From JAOARY01 sp045345765 (GTDB taxonomy: Bacteria > Bacillota > Clostridia > Peptostreptococcales > Peptostreptococcaceae), in the NCBI GenBank assembly GCA_045345765.1, contig CP148265.1, positions 1,240,001 through 1,304,000 on the forward strand: 64,000 nt of DNA, written 5' to 3'. A program made the position numbers and the translations under genes. Within the stretch, counting starts at the first letter, position 1. Each line of letters begins with the position of its first letter. The notes under the pieces are model-generated. The model was given only the letters and a program-made list of their open reading frames with translations. It had not been told where the DNA came from and did no database searches. Below are positions 45,606 through 54,897 of this stretch, in pieces.

Positions 45606-45657
45606 AAAAAGAGGATTGCAATACTAATTATTTATGTTAGTATTGCAATCCTCTTTC
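45605..45657. terminator. Strong intrinsic terminator
   Basis: AAAGAGGATTGCAATACTAA pairs perfectly with TTAGTATTGCAATCCTCTTT. Confidence 0.9.
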
Positions 45658-45754
45658 TGTCACACCTTTATGATATATTTTTACTTCATATTCTTCTCCT
45701 TATATTCCTATCCTTTGCTAATAAATATAGAATTATATATGTATCTATTCAACT

Positions 45755-46011
45755 AAAAAAACAGAATATCCAAGATTGAATACTCTGTTTTTTTATCCCC
45801 TAATCCACCCTCACTACTAAACAAATGCGTGGTTATAATATAATAAATTGTATATTTGTACTCATGTAAATTGTAATGGTCTTAACATTTATAATGCGGA
45901 ATCGAACCACATGTGCTGACCCAACACAACCATCGACGAAGCTTTCTAGCTAAACTTCAAAGCTTTGCATTCTCTTTTAGTAAGCTACCAACTAAATCTT
46001 TTATAATTTGT
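45755..46011. other. Intergenic region: terminator and a structured, GC-richer stretch
   Basis: AAAAAACAGA/TCTGTTTTTT (45755-45794) is a terminator. From about 45890 to 45990 the minus strand folds into several short stems, one with a tRNA-like T-arm (TGTGGTTCGATTCCGCA). No functional tRNA could be built. Confidence 0.5.
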
Positions 46012-46467
46012 TTAAACTAAATTAGTTGTCCAATTTATTCCTTGAACTTTAGTATCTATTACTCTAAATTCCTTAGCTAATCTATCTACTTCATTTTGGA
46101 TTTGCGAAATATTTACTGTACTTTGGAATCTAACTTCACTCTTACTATATCTATTTTGAGTTATTCTTGCATTTTCAATCAAATTTTTTAATATACTTCT
46201 TTTTGTCCATATTGTATCTCTTTTAGTCAAAGCTTCTGATAGTGTCAAGTTATCATCATATTTTACCGTTGAATTTGTTCTATTTATAAGTATTATAAGA
46301 TTTTCTAATTCTTTAGTCACATGCTCTATTTCTTCAAGTAATTCCTTTGGACTTTCTGGAGGATTGTCTCCTTCTTGAACCTTTGCACATTTTATTAATC
46401 TATCTGATAATTGTTCTAATCTTTTTTTGCAATCTGATCTTTGTATCAAAGCTTCTGCTAATTTCAT
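46012..46467 (-). CDS. DIP1984 family protein (septicolysin-like)
   Basis: 151 residues, helical throughout. The start MKLAEALIQRSDCKKRLEQLSDRL, then ENLIILINRTNSTVKYDDNLTLSEALTKRD and the end DTKVQGINWTTNLV are the recognisable DIP1984 features. ATG with GAGGAGGGA upstream. The family is small and uncharacterised; the septicolysin name comes from one historical annotation and is no proof of toxicity. Monocistronic as far as visible. Confidence 0.88.
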   Translation of the reverse strand: MKLAEALIQRSDCKKRLEQLSDRLIKCAKVQEGDNPPESPKELLEEIEHVTKELENLIILINRTNSTVKYDDNLTLSEALTKRDTIWTKRSILKNLIENARITQNRYSKSEVRFQSTVNISQIQNEVDRLAKEFRVIDTKVQGINWTTNLV

Positions 46468-46650
46468 TGTATGTCCCTCCTCTTATCATAATCTATCTAT
46501 AATATATTTATTTTTTATTAACATATTAAAAAAACTCAATCTTCTATTTATATTGAATAACCATTCCCATTTAAAATCCTTATATATTTTAACATTAATT
46601 TGTTGCAGAAAAATTACAATGTTATTATCTTTTTCTAACATAAATATTAA

Positions 46651-46797
46651 TTATTCTTTTATTGACCCCTTAAATTTTCTTATTAAATTAAAAATAAATT
46701 CAGTAAATCTAAACCAATATTGTATTAATACAAAAATAATCATGAAATATATAAAAAGTCCAGTGTAAAAACTAATTTCTTCTTTAAGCATATCCAT
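46651..46797 (-). CDS. 48-residue single-helix membrane protein
   Basis: ATG at 46797 with AAAGGGG 9 nt upstream, 48 codons to TAA. One membrane helix (FYTGLFIYFMIIFVLIQYW) with a basic C-terminus (LIRKFKGSIKE). No family recognised. The plus-strand frame across it is rejected. It precedes the DIP1984 gene by 180 bp on the same strand. Confidence 0.6.
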   Translation of the reverse strand: MDMLKEEISFYTGLFIYFMIIFVLIQYWFRFTEFIFNLIRKFKGSIKE

Positions 46798-47194
46798 AAT
46801 AAATATCCCCTTTATCTACTATTTTTTTAAGAAAAACATTTTTTAGCTCAAATTATCATGCCTAAATAAATTATACAAAATAAATATATTATTTCATATG
46901 ATTTTTTCCTTAAATTTGTATTACAGTTTTAATTTTCTTAAAAAAAATTTCTTAAATTAATCCTAATTAAAAATACATCCATACTATAAAACTATATAAT
47001 TTAATTTTATAATTTTTTTATAATCAAACCGACGTTTTGCTTTAAACTTTTATAGTTCTTTTTGATTATATATCCCCATATAAAACCTAGGTATAATTAT
47101 CTAATTCATTCAAATTACTGCTTTATGGCATTTTTTTATCCGATATTGGATTATAATAAATATATGAGAAGTTTATATAAGGGAGGAATTATAT
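46798..47194. other. Intergenic region
   Basis: Very AT-rich, about 400 bp. GGGAGGAATTATAT precedes the ATG at 47195. I see no further gene or strong hairpin. Confidence 0.4.
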
Positions 47195-47584
47195 ATGATT
47201 AGCACAGCCAAAAATACATCGGATTTTGCATATTTAAATAATATTGTAAAAAATAATACAAAATTCAACATAGATAATATAAAAGGAATCAATTCACAAA
47301 ATGTTTTTGAAGTTCTAGCTCAAAAATATGATGTCAGATATGCTTCTGCTAAGGAATTTGATGAAATTGCACAAAATTTATTAAAAGCAGAAAAAATATC
47401 AGAACTAGATTATCTTCTTATGACATTTGATAACAAAAAAAATTTGAACTCTGATAAAAAAACTAATTGGATTGAACAATTAAGAATATCAGCTCAAAAC
47501 TCTTTATCTGTTGGAGATAAAAATTTTTATGATATGAAAATCAAACAGATTAATATTTTAAAAGAAATTGAGAATTATAATTAA
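47195..47584 (+). CDS. Hypothetical protein
   Basis: 129 residues, ATG with AAGGGAGGA upstream. Mostly helical, no signal or membrane helix; AQKYDVRYASAKEFDEIAQNLLKAEKISELDYLLMTFD looks like a two-helix domain with an acidic face, and the end is Lys/Asn-rich. I recognise no family; the beginning and middle resemble small Clostridia proteins near flagellar or sporulation genes only in a general way, which is not enough for an assignment. A hairpin terminator follows at 47643. Confidence 0.65.
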   Translation: MISTAKNTSDFAYLNNIVKNNTKFNIDNIKGINSQNVFEVLAQKYDVRYASAKEFDEIAQNLLKAEKISELDYLLMTFDNKKNLNSDKKTNWIEQLRISAQNSLSVGDKNFYDMKIKQINILKEIENYN

Positions 47585-47642
47585 TTAATTTATTTATGAG
47601 GGTAATATATTTATGAATAGAATACTAAAGAATTATACATTT

Positions 47643-47691
47643 AGAGATTATCTAAGAACATAGAATTATGTTTTTAAATAATCTCTTTTTT
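47643..47691 (+). terminator. Terminator upstream of merR-type gene
   Basis: AGAGATTAT pairs with ATAATCTCT, inner stem around GAACATAGAATTATGTT, then TTTTT. A 16-codon frame with GAGGGT upstream (47614-47664) runs into it. Confidence 0.75.
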
Positions 47692-47737
47692 GATTTATAT
47701 ATACGTTTTAAATAGTATAATGTAGTTGGGTGATTAT

Positions 47738-48550
47738 ATGAAAAGAAATCTTTATTATAAAATAGGTGATATGGCAAAAATTCTTGGTATATCTACTCAT
47801 ACACTTAGATATTATCATGATGAAGGTATTTTTATTCCTGACAAAATAGATGATAACGGCTACAGACTTTATTCCATAGAACAAATAGGATTTTTGGATA
47901 ACCTACTTAAATTCAAAAACCTTGGTATGTCTATTAAAGACTTAAAGCGAATATCTAAAACCAAAGATTTAAGATATATTGATGATTTACTTAAACAAAA
48001 TATAGATAATATAAGTGAAAAAATAAATCATTTTTTGGATTTAAAAAATGAACTTGATATAACCAAAAGAAAGATTGAAATAGCCAAAGAGTTTGCAAAT
48101 GAAATAATGATAAGACCTCTAAAGAAAAAATATTTTTATGTTTTTTCAAAAGAAGTAAATGAAGAGGGCTTTATAAATTCAATGCTTAATAAAAGTTCTA
48201 CATTAGAAAAATCTTGGCTTAGAAATTCTAATTTCTCTGTATTCTTAAATAAAGAACAACTTCTAAATAAAGATATCAATACCTCCTTTCAAGTTGGATT
48301 TATATCTGATAATGAATATCCCAAAAAAAGCAGTTCTATAATTGAAATATCTTATGAAAACTGTGTTTATAGTATGTTCAAAGGTGAATTAAATACTATA
48401 GATAATCATTATCTTAAGATGCTTGAGTATATAGATAAAAATCGTTTAATAATAAATGGTTCTTCTTGTGAAATTGAAGTCCTATTATTAAAAGATGAAA
48501 ATTCAAAAGAATATATATCCGAAATATATATTCCTATTAAATTTAATTGA
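47738..48550 (+). CDS. MerR-family transcriptional regulator with effector-binding domain
   Basis: 270 residues from ATG 47738 (GGGTG 6 nt upstream; a TTG four codons earlier rejected). The MerR HTH is YYKIGDMAKILGISTHTLRYYHDEGIFIPDKIDDNGYRLYS (residues 6-46) followed by the long dimerisation helix. The C-terminal half (about 125-270) looks like a GyrI/BmrR-type small-molecule binding fold. Such proteins activate efflux or detoxification genes when bound to a drug. A TATAAT at 47716-47721 lies just upstream. Its target may be itself or the neighbouring surface protein gene; a perfect inverted repeat lies at 48609. Confidence 0.9.
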   Translation: MKRNLYYKIGDMAKILGISTHTLRYYHDEGIFIPDKIDDNGYRLYSIEQIGFLDNLLKFKNLGMSIKDLKRISKTKDLRYIDDLLKQNIDNISEKINHFLDLKNELDITKRKIEIAKEFANEIMIRPLKKKYFYVFSKEVNEEGFINSMLNKSSTLEKSWLRNSNFSVFLNKEQLLNKDINTSFQVGFISDNEYPKKSSSIIEISYENCVYSMFKGELNTIDNHYLKMLEYIDKNRLIINGSSCEIEVLLLKDENSKEYISEIYIPIKFN

Positions 48551-48608
48551 TATAATACTATTAAATTAATAACTTTGTAAATATTTTTCTCTTTTTTTAA
48601 GTTTTTCT

Positions 48609-48640
48609 TCGTATTATACTTATATACAAATATAATACGA
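48609..48640. promoter_or_regulatory. Perfect 10-bp inverted repeat downstream of merR
   Basis: TCGTATTATA and TATAATACGA separated by 12 nt. The right arm contains TATAAT. It may be an operator (possibly for the MerR protein) or a weak hairpin; a second TATAAT at 48674-48679 is a promoter candidate for the next gene. Confidence 0.45.
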
Positions 48641-48714
48641 AAGGTTGGTGAATTAGCAGTCAAAAAAATATATTATAATGCATATTATATATTTTTGCTA
48701 CTGCTTTCCAAAAT

Positions 48715-50094
48715 ATGAATACAAAATCAACAAAGTACATAATATTGATAGGCTTATTAATTTGTATGATTTTATCGTCATGTTCTTATAAAAAAAATAC
48801 TAACTCTAAGCTAAGTAACTCAAAATCTCATAATCAGTATGATAATATCAAATCATTGTACGCAAAAGATTTTAACTTTATTGATGAAAATTCTAAAATA
48901 GAAAATATTGATTTATATTATGATTTAGAAGAATTATCAATTGAATCAAGGTCAAAAGATAACAATATTGAGTTTCTAAAAAACTCTACAACTATTAATA
49001 ATTTAAAGACTCTAAATCTAAATCAATATTATGATGGATATCTTGATAGTAAATACTTTGAAGCAGATGAATCAAATTCTGATTGTTGTTGTTTTGGTAG
49101 TTATATTGTTTTTGAAGGATTAGATAGTATTTGTAATTATAATTCTTATATTGATTTATCTTTTTTAAAAAATGCTTCTACGTTAGAACATTTGAATATC
49201 AACAATTTAAATCTATGTAAAAATATAAATGATATAAGATATTTAAGTAATTTAAAGACTTTGGATTTAAAATGTTTTTATGATGAAAATGAATTAAAAA
49301 AACATAATCTTACTCCTTTTGATTTTAAGCTAAATAATCTTAAGTTCTTAAATTCTTTGGATAATTTGGATACTTTGACCCTAAGAAAAATCTTAACTAT
49401 AAAAGATTTTAGCTCTTTAAATAACAAAAATATTTCAACCTTAAATATTTCACAATTAGATAATCTTTCTTCTTTTGATGGCATATCTAATTTAACCAAT
49501 TTAAAAAATTTAAATATTCATGGTGCAGGTTCTAAGCTTCAAGCAGATAAATTTAAGGATATCAATAATCTTGATAGATTAGAGAATTTAAGTATATCTA
49601 ACCTCTTTACAGCTAAAGATATTTGTAAATTAAATCTAAAAAATCTAACAGACTTAGAAATAGGGGATCTATATGAAATAAACAATTTAGATTGTCTAAA
49701 TAATCTTCCAAATCTTAAGAACCTAACAATTCATGATTTAGATTCTTTAGAAAATACTAATGGAATAACAAATCTAAAAAATTTGCAGACTTTATCTATT
49801 TATAGTCTTATATATAGCGATAAGTTATTTGATTCTCTTTTGTATATGGATAATTTACAATCTGTTGAAATCTTTGATATATATGAACTTAAAGATATTA
49901 ATTTTTTAAAAAACTCGAATATAAAAAATTTAAGATTATCTAGTTTGGATGAACTTTGTGATATATCAGCCTTAAAGACTTTAAACAATTTAGAGAATTT
50001 AACTATAAATCATTGTTCTAATATAAATAAAGATGAGCTAGATGAAATTTTAAAAAATAATAAAAACATCGATTTTAATCCTCAATATGACTAA
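48715..50094 (+). CDS. Leucine-rich-repeat lipoprotein
   Basis: 459 residues. A lipoprotein signal peptide (YIILIGLLICMILSSCSYKK, lipobox LSSC) leads to a surface domain built of short leucine-rich units of the SDS22/internalin kind, such as LENLSISNLFTAKDI, NLPNLKNLTIHDLDSLENTNGI and NLKNLQTLSIYSL. Anchored on the outer face of the membrane, likely binding protein or glycan partners. The start has no ribosome site, which is unusual here; a start further downstream would lose the signal peptide. A second LRR protein lies at 50836 beyond an intervening hemerythrin gene. Confidence 0.85.
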   Translation: MNTKSTKYIILIGLLICMILSSCSYKKNTNSKLSNSKSHNQYDNIKSLYAKDFNFIDENSKIENIDLYYDLEELSIESRSKDNNIEFLKNSTTINNLKTLNLNQYYDGYLDSKYFEADESNSDCCCFGSYIVFEGLDSICNYNSYIDLSFLKNASTLEHLNINNLNLCKNINDIRYLSNLKTLDLKCFYDENELKKHNLTPFDFKLNNLKFLNSLDNLDTLTLRKILTIKDFSSLNNKNISTLNISQLDNLSSFDGISNLTNLKNLNIHGAGSKLQADKFKDINNLDRLENLSISNLFTAKDICKLNLKNLTDLEIGDLYEINNLDCLNNLPNLKNLTIHDLDSLENTNGITNLKNLQTLSIYSLIYSDKLFDSLLYMDNLQSVEIFDIYELKDINFLKNSNIKNLRLSSLDELCDISALKTLNNLENLTINHCSNINKDELDEILKNNKNIDFNPQYD

Positions 50095-50114
50095 TTTTAG
50101 TAGTATTGAGGATT

Positions 50115-50522
50115 TTAACAATCATGAAAATCTTTAACATCATCTATATATTTGTGATCACTATCCATTATATGATCAACTAACCAATCGTTTAAAAAAC
50201 TATAAACTTCAAATATATCTTCACTTGTATGATTCGAATATCTAAAATCCTTTAATTTTCTTTTTATTTTTTTTGCAAATTGTTTATGTTCATGTTTATG
50301 TTCATCAAAATTTTTGTATTTACATTTTTTTAATATTTTTTCTTCATCTTTAAAATGATTTAAAACTGCCCTTTCGCATTGATTTATTGCTTTATCTAAT
50401 TCTCGTTTATTACTTGATTTTGTCATTTGTGAACTTAGTATACTAAACGTTTCAAATAATTTTTTATGTTGCTGATCTATTTTTGTTATTTTAACTGAAT
50501 AATCATCTTTCCAACTGTACAT
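50115..50522 (-). CDS. Bacteriohemerythrin
   Basis: 135 residues from ATG 50522 (TAGGAGG 7 nt upstream), starting MYSWKDDYSVKITKIDQQH. The diiron ligands are in place: His in IDQQH, HFKDEE, EHKHEHKQF, and HIMDSD (His plus Asp). Single-domain hemerythrins bind oxygen reversibly and in anaerobes serve in oxygen sensing, delivery or protection. It is transcribed against the two LRR genes on either side. Confidence 0.94.
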   Translation of the reverse strand: MYSWKDDYSVKITKIDQQHKKLFETFSILSSQMTKSSNKRELDKAINQCERAVLNHFKDEEKILKKCKYKNFDEHKHEHKQFAKKIKRKLKDFRYSNHTSEDIFEVYSFLNDWLVDHIMDSDHKYIDDVKDFHDC

Positions 50523-50835
50523 ATAAATTCCTCCTATTACAATTTTCCTATCTATATTTCTACCCACCTCAAATAGCTCTATTCCTTTTTGTATTTATTT
50601 CTAATATTTTAAGTTTTTACAGTCCTAGAATAATCTCATGCTATTTATCTATTAAGAATTTTCTTTATAGTATCTTATATATATATTTTTTTAGGTATAT
50701 TAATTTAAATTTGCTTATTTATTGAATTTAAGATATATTTAAGTTTTTTTATTATGAATTTGGTGTATAATCTTTAATGTATTCTGTAAAAATATATAAA
50801 AGAATATCATTAAAACTATATTAGGAGGAATTATA
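50523..50835. promoter_or_regulatory. Divergent intergenic region
   Basis: TATAAT at 50766-50771 (GGTGTATAAT) faces the LRR gene, whose ribosome site TAGGAGG precedes ATG 50836. No other signal recognised. Confidence 0.45.
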
Positions 50836-51927
50836 ATGAAAAATGTGAGGTTGTTTTGTTGTTTTATCATGATATTTTTATTTTCATCTATAAGCAATAT
50901 AACATTTTGTGAGGAAAGTAAAGATGGTGTTTCAAAATTTTTAGATTCATATGTTGTAAATGAATTAAATGATGGTATTATATACAGTAATTTGAATACT
51001 AATAATATAACTAAATATGATTATTCTATGGTTGATAGTATAACTATTGATTTTTATGATTTTTATAATAATCTTGATAATCTTGATGATTTGTATCTTT
51101 TAACTAACTTATGTTCTTTAAATATTGAATTTAGTGAATTTAGCCTTAATTATAATAAAGAATTAAATCTAGATAAATCTGTATTGGATAAAATAGATAT
51201 TGATTTTAATAAATTCGAAAAATTAAATAAAATTACTATCGATAGCCCATCTTTAGATTATAATTTTGAATTTATTAAAACTGCTAAAAATATAAAAACA
51301 TTAAATATATATGCTCTAAATTCAGATAATCTTGAATTTTTATCTTCTTTCTCTCAGTTAAGAAATTTATCTATTTGTAATACTAATATTTCTAATTTAG
51401 ATTTTTTAAAAAATCTAACTGAAATTAGAAGTTTGGTGTTACAATCAAATCCAAGTTTAAATGATATATCAAAATTAGATGATTTAATTAATCTGCATTC
51501 TTTACTATTTGATGACTGTTCACAATTATCTTCTAGTGATTTTTCTAGTCTTAATTTAAATAAAATGTATATATTTGAACTTTCTAATATGGCTGGATTA
51601 AATGATATTAATTTTGTGAATAATTATAATAAATTATATACATTTAGGCTTCATGATATCACTATTGATGATCTTTATTTTGTTGAAAAAAATACTACTA
51701 TAAGAGATTTTAGTATATATAATTCTTATGTAAATAGCTATACTTCTTTTATGTGTCTGAAGAAAAATAACACAATTTTAAGAACTTTACTAAATGAAGA
51801 ATTTGAGCCTGATGAAAATTGTTCTAATTATAAAAATTTATCAACTTTACTTGCAAATAATTTTGTATTTAAAAACTATAAAGTATATTTTAAAAATTCA
51901 AATACAATTTTATTAAAAAATATGTAA
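50836..51927 (+). CDS. Secreted leucine-rich-repeat-like protein
   Basis: 363 residues, ATG with TAGGAGG upstream. A signal peptide (RLFCCFIMIFLFSSISNITFC) is followed by leucine-rich strands similar to those of the 48715 protein: FIKTAKNIKTLNIYALNSDNLEFL, LRNLSICNTNISNLDFLKNL, EIRSLVLQSNPSLNDISKL. No anchor or lipobox (the Cys after FC lacks a lipobox), so it is probably released or loosely held. The two LRR genes are likely paralogues of a surface family. Confidence 0.8.
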   Translation: MKNVRLFCCFIMIFLFSSISNITFCEESKDGVSKFLDSYVVNELNDGIIYSNLNTNNITKYDYSMVDSITIDFYDFYNNLDNLDDLYLLTNLCSLNIEFSEFSLNYNKELNLDKSVLDKIDIDFNKFEKLNKITIDSPSLDYNFEFIKTAKNIKTLNIYALNSDNLEFLSSFSQLRNLSICNTNISNLDFLKNLTEIRSLVLQSNPSLNDISKLDDLINLHSLLFDDCSQLSSSDFSSLNLNKMYIFELSNMAGLNDINFVNNYNKLYTFRLHDITIDDLYFVEKNTTIRDFSIYNSYVNSYTSFMCLKKNNTILRTLLNEEFEPDENCSNYKNLSTLLANNFVFKNYKVYFKNSNTILLKNM

Positions 51928-52010
51928 CGAAACAACTATTTATGATTTTAAATATAAATACTTAGATATAATATGTTTTCTTATTTTCAATCTATATTTT
52001 AATAAAATAG

Positions 52011-52058
52011 AAAAGGTAGTATAAAAATGAATTTCTTCATTTTTATACTACCTTTTTT
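52011..52058. terminator. Bidirectional terminator
   Basis: AAAAGGTAGTATAAAAATGA pairs with TCATTTTTATACTACCTTTT, serving the LRR gene and the helicase gene. Confidence 0.9.
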
Positions 52059-52072
52059 GAATTTAATTTTTA

Positions 52073-53824
52073 TTAATTATTTTTTTTGTTTGAATCTTTT
52101 TTTCTATTATCTTTTTTGTAATCCTTCTTGTTATCTCCTCTATTTGATCTCTTTTGACCATTAGAAGAACCACTTCTTCTTGAATCACTCTTTCTTGAAG
52201 ATGGCTTATTTGGTTTTTGTCCTCTTTTTGAAGAAGGCTTTTTAGTACTCTTAGCTATTTCAACAGAAACTTTTTTACCTCTGATAGTATTTTTGTCCAT
52301 AACTTCTACTACTCTTTTAGCAACCTCTGCTGGTACTTCAAAGAATGAGAATTCATCATAAATATCTATATTATTTATATCTCTACCTTTAATTCCAGTT
52401 TCTCCAGCTACAGCTCCAACTATATCTCTAGCTTTTATTCTTTTGTTATTTCCGATATTAACAAATATTCTAGCTAATGTTCCACTCATTTTCATATTAT
52501 CAAAATCAGCAGATACTGTATTATATTGTTTTTCATCTATTTCTAACTCCATCTTTAAAAGTGCACAAGCAATTTCGTAAGATGTAAGTCCATCATTTAT
52601 AAGTGATTCTAATATAGCTTCTTGATTTTTAAAATTACCTATTTCAACTTCTTCTTTTAATTTTTCTAAGAAATCTTCAGTCTTTTTATTTGCTATATGA
52701 GCTATTGTAGGAATATCATGTAAAGCTATTTTCTTTTTAGTATATCTCATTACATTCTTTAATAATCTTAATTCCCTTGATAATACGAATGTAAATGCCT
52801 TACCTTCTCTACCAGCTCTACCTGTTCTACCTATTCTATGAACATAGTATTCTTCGTGTCCTGGCATATCATAGTTAAATACTATATCTATACCTTCTAT
52901 ATCAAGACCTCTAGCAGCTACATCAGTTGCTACTAAAACATCTATTTCTCTTCTTTTAAATCTTTCTATAACGCTAAGTCTAGCATTTTGTTGCATATCT
53001 CCATGAATCTTATCACTAGTATATCCTCTAACTTGTACTAATGCTCCAACATCATCAACTTTTCTCTTTGTGTTACAAAAGATTATAGAACCTTCTGGAT
53101 TATATGTGTCTAAAAGTCTAGTTAAGATTTCCATCTTATCTCCTTCTCTAACTTCCATATAATATTGTTCTATATTAGGCGATGTTAGTTCTTTATGCGC
53201 AACTTTAACTATCTCAGGATTTTTTTGATATTTATTTATAATATCAAGTATAGCCTTAGGCATTGTAGCTGAGAATAATAATGTTTGTGGTTTGTTTGGA
53301 ATATCTGACATTATAGTCTCGATATCCTCTCTAAAACCCATGTTTAGCATTTCATCAGCTTCATCTAGTATAAGCATCTTAAGAGAATCTAATTTTAGAG
53401 TTTTTCTTCTCATGTGATCCATTACTCTACCTGGTGTACCAACTATTATTTGTGCACCTTTTTTAAGCCCTTTCATCTGTCTTTCTATTGATTGTCCACC
53501 AAATACAGATAATATATTTATACCTTTTTTATACTTACAAAGTCTTACAAGTTCTTCTGATACTTGAAGTGCAAGTTCTCTTGTTGGGCATAATATTAAT
53601 GCTTGTGCTTTCTTTAAATTTGAATCTGTTTTTTCTATTGCAGGGATACCAAATGCAGCTGTTTTTCCAGTACCTGTTTGTGCTTGACCAACCATATCAA
53701 CACCACTAAGTGCTACTGGTATAGCTAAACTTTGTATTGAAGTTGCCTCTTCAAACCCCATATCTTGTATTGCTTTTAATACTTCACTTGAGCATTCTAA
53801 TTCATTAAATTTAATTTTATCCAT
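52073..53824 (-). CDS. DEAD-box RNA helicase, DeaD/CshA type
   Basis: 583 residues. Q motif MGFEEATSIQSLAIP, motif I AQTGTGKTAAF, Ia PTRELALQ, II MLILDEADEML, III LFSATMPK, VI HRIGRTGRAGREGKAF. A dimerisation region, then a DbpA-like RNA-binding domain (ARIFVNIGNNKRIKARDIVGAV ... FFEVPAEVAKRVVEVM), and a basic low-complexity tail (KKPSSKRGQKPNKPSSRK ... RGDNKKDYKKDNRKK). Role: cold-adaptive RNA unwinding, ribosome assembly and degradosome work. The basic tail and full-length C-domain put it in the DeaD/CshA group, distinct from the shorter protein at 28638. Confidence 0.92.
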   Translation of the reverse strand: MDKIKFNELECSSEVLKAIQDMGFEEATSIQSLAIPVALSGVDMVGQAQTGTGKTAAFGIPAIEKTDSNLKKAQALILCPTRELALQVSEELVRLCKYKKGINILSVFGGQSIERQMKGLKKGAQIIVGTPGRVMDHMRRKTLKLDSLKMLILDEADEMLNMGFREDIETIMSDIPNKPQTLLFSATMPKAILDIINKYQKNPEIVKVAHKELTSPNIEQYYMEVREGDKMEILTRLLDTYNPEGSIIFCNTKRKVDDVGALVQVRGYTSDKIHGDMQQNARLSVIERFKRREIDVLVATDVAARGLDIEGIDIVFNYDMPGHEEYYVHRIGRTGRAGREGKAFTFVLSRELRLLKNVMRYTKKKIALHDIPTIAHIANKKTEDFLEKLKEEVEIGNFKNQEAILESLINDGLTSYEIACALLKMELEIDEKQYNTVSADFDNMKMSGTLARIFVNIGNNKRIKARDIVGAVAGETGIKGRDINNIDIYDEFSFFEVPAEVAKRVVEVMDKNTIRGKKVSVEIAKSTKKPSSKRGQKPNKPSSRKSDSRRSGSSNGQKRSNRGDNKKDYKKDNRKKDSNKKNN

Positions 53825-54286
53825 TTTGTACCTTCCTTATTTTTTATTTTTAGCCAAAAGAGGTTATTTTAATGAGTTTCACTTTATAACAACCCTTAAA
53901 CATATAGCTTTATTAGCTAAAAACTAAAATAATGAAGTATTTAAACTTCTAAGGTCTTCTATAAAATCAAACTCTTTATAACGATATTAAGCCAAATTCT
54001 AAAACTGCCATATAAGGCTTCTTAGCATTGTATTTTTTAAGCTAAGCTCTAAAGGTCGTTTTAACCTTGAATATAAATAATACTAACTATATTTTTTAAT
54101 ATATTAATATTATTTATTAAAAGAAAATTTATATTAAAATTTTTCTTAAAAAACAACTAATTATATCATTAAATCGACAATTTTCAAAGGATTTTATCTA
54201 AATTTAATAAATTTTTACTGTTAAAAATTTATTAAATTCTCTAAAAGTATTCAAAAAAACGTTTTTGTATTAAATTTTATATTTAA
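53825..54286 (-). promoter_or_regulatory. Long 5' leader of the DEAD-box helicase gene
   Basis: The first about 245 nt upstream of the ATG are less AT-rich than the surroundings and contain complementary segments (GAGCTTAGC with GCTAAG near 54020-54050). A promoter TATATT around 54080 is plausible. Long leaders on cold-shock helicase genes are known to be regulatory. Beyond 54090 the DNA is plain AT-rich. Confidence 0.45.
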
Positions 54287-54838
54287 TTATTTTAAAGCAT
54301 TATATTTAAAATCTACATATGATTTTAATCTTTCAAATTTGATTTTATTATATCCTAATTTGATTGATTGATTTAAATATTCCCTTGCTATATCATCTTT
54401 ATTTTTTATCATATTTATTATTGCTAAATTATAATATGGCATACAAAACTTCTTATCTTCTTTTATTGCATTATTAAAATAGTCTTGCGCCTTTTTGTAT
54501 ACTTTAGATTCTAAATAACATAGACCTATATTATTATAAGTCTTGGCTCTAAGATTAAAGCTATACATATCTAATTGCAAATATTTTATTGAATTATAAT
54601 CATTATTTTTATCCAAATCTTTTAAAAATTCCAAAAAATATTTTAATGCTGTTTTGTCTTTTAATTTTCTCAAATTATATTTTCCTAAGTAAAAATTTTT
54701 AAAATAAAATCTTTCTAAATACATATTAAGCCCTATTAATAATGCTATGAATGTTCCTAACTCCAAATTATAAATACTTATTGCTGTTACAGTTAATATG
54801 ACTACTATATATATAAGTTTTACTATTATGGTTCTCAA
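54287..54838 (-). CDS. Membrane protein with TPR-like repeats
   Basis: 183 residues, TTG start with AAGGA 9 nt upstream. Two N-terminal helices (VKLIYIVVILTVTAISIY, LGTFIALLIGLNMYL) are followed by a cytosolic helical region with TPR-like repeats: AKTYNNIGLCYLESKVYKKAQDYFNNAIKEDKKF and CMPYYNLAIINMIKNKDDIAREYLNQSIKLG. Probably a scaffold for a protein complex at the membrane. Partner unknown; monocistronic. Confidence 0.78.
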   Translation of the reverse strand: MRTIIVKLIYIVVILTVTAISIYNLELGTFIALLIGLNMYLERFYFKNFYLGKYNLRKLKDKTALKYFLEFLKDLDKNNDYNSIKYLQLDMYSFNLRAKTYNNIGLCYLESKVYKKAQDYFNNAIKEDKKFCMPYYNLAIINMIKNKDDIAREYLNQSIKLGYNKIKFERLKSYVDFKYNALK

Positions 54839-54897
54839 AATATCACGTCCTTGGTATAATTCTATCCTATTTTGTATTTTTTAAACTCTTATATCAA

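Noticed and set aside
46427..46768. Plus-strand 113-codon frame
   Set aside because: Overlaps the DIP1984 gene start and the better-supported 48-codon minus-strand gene; no ribosome site.
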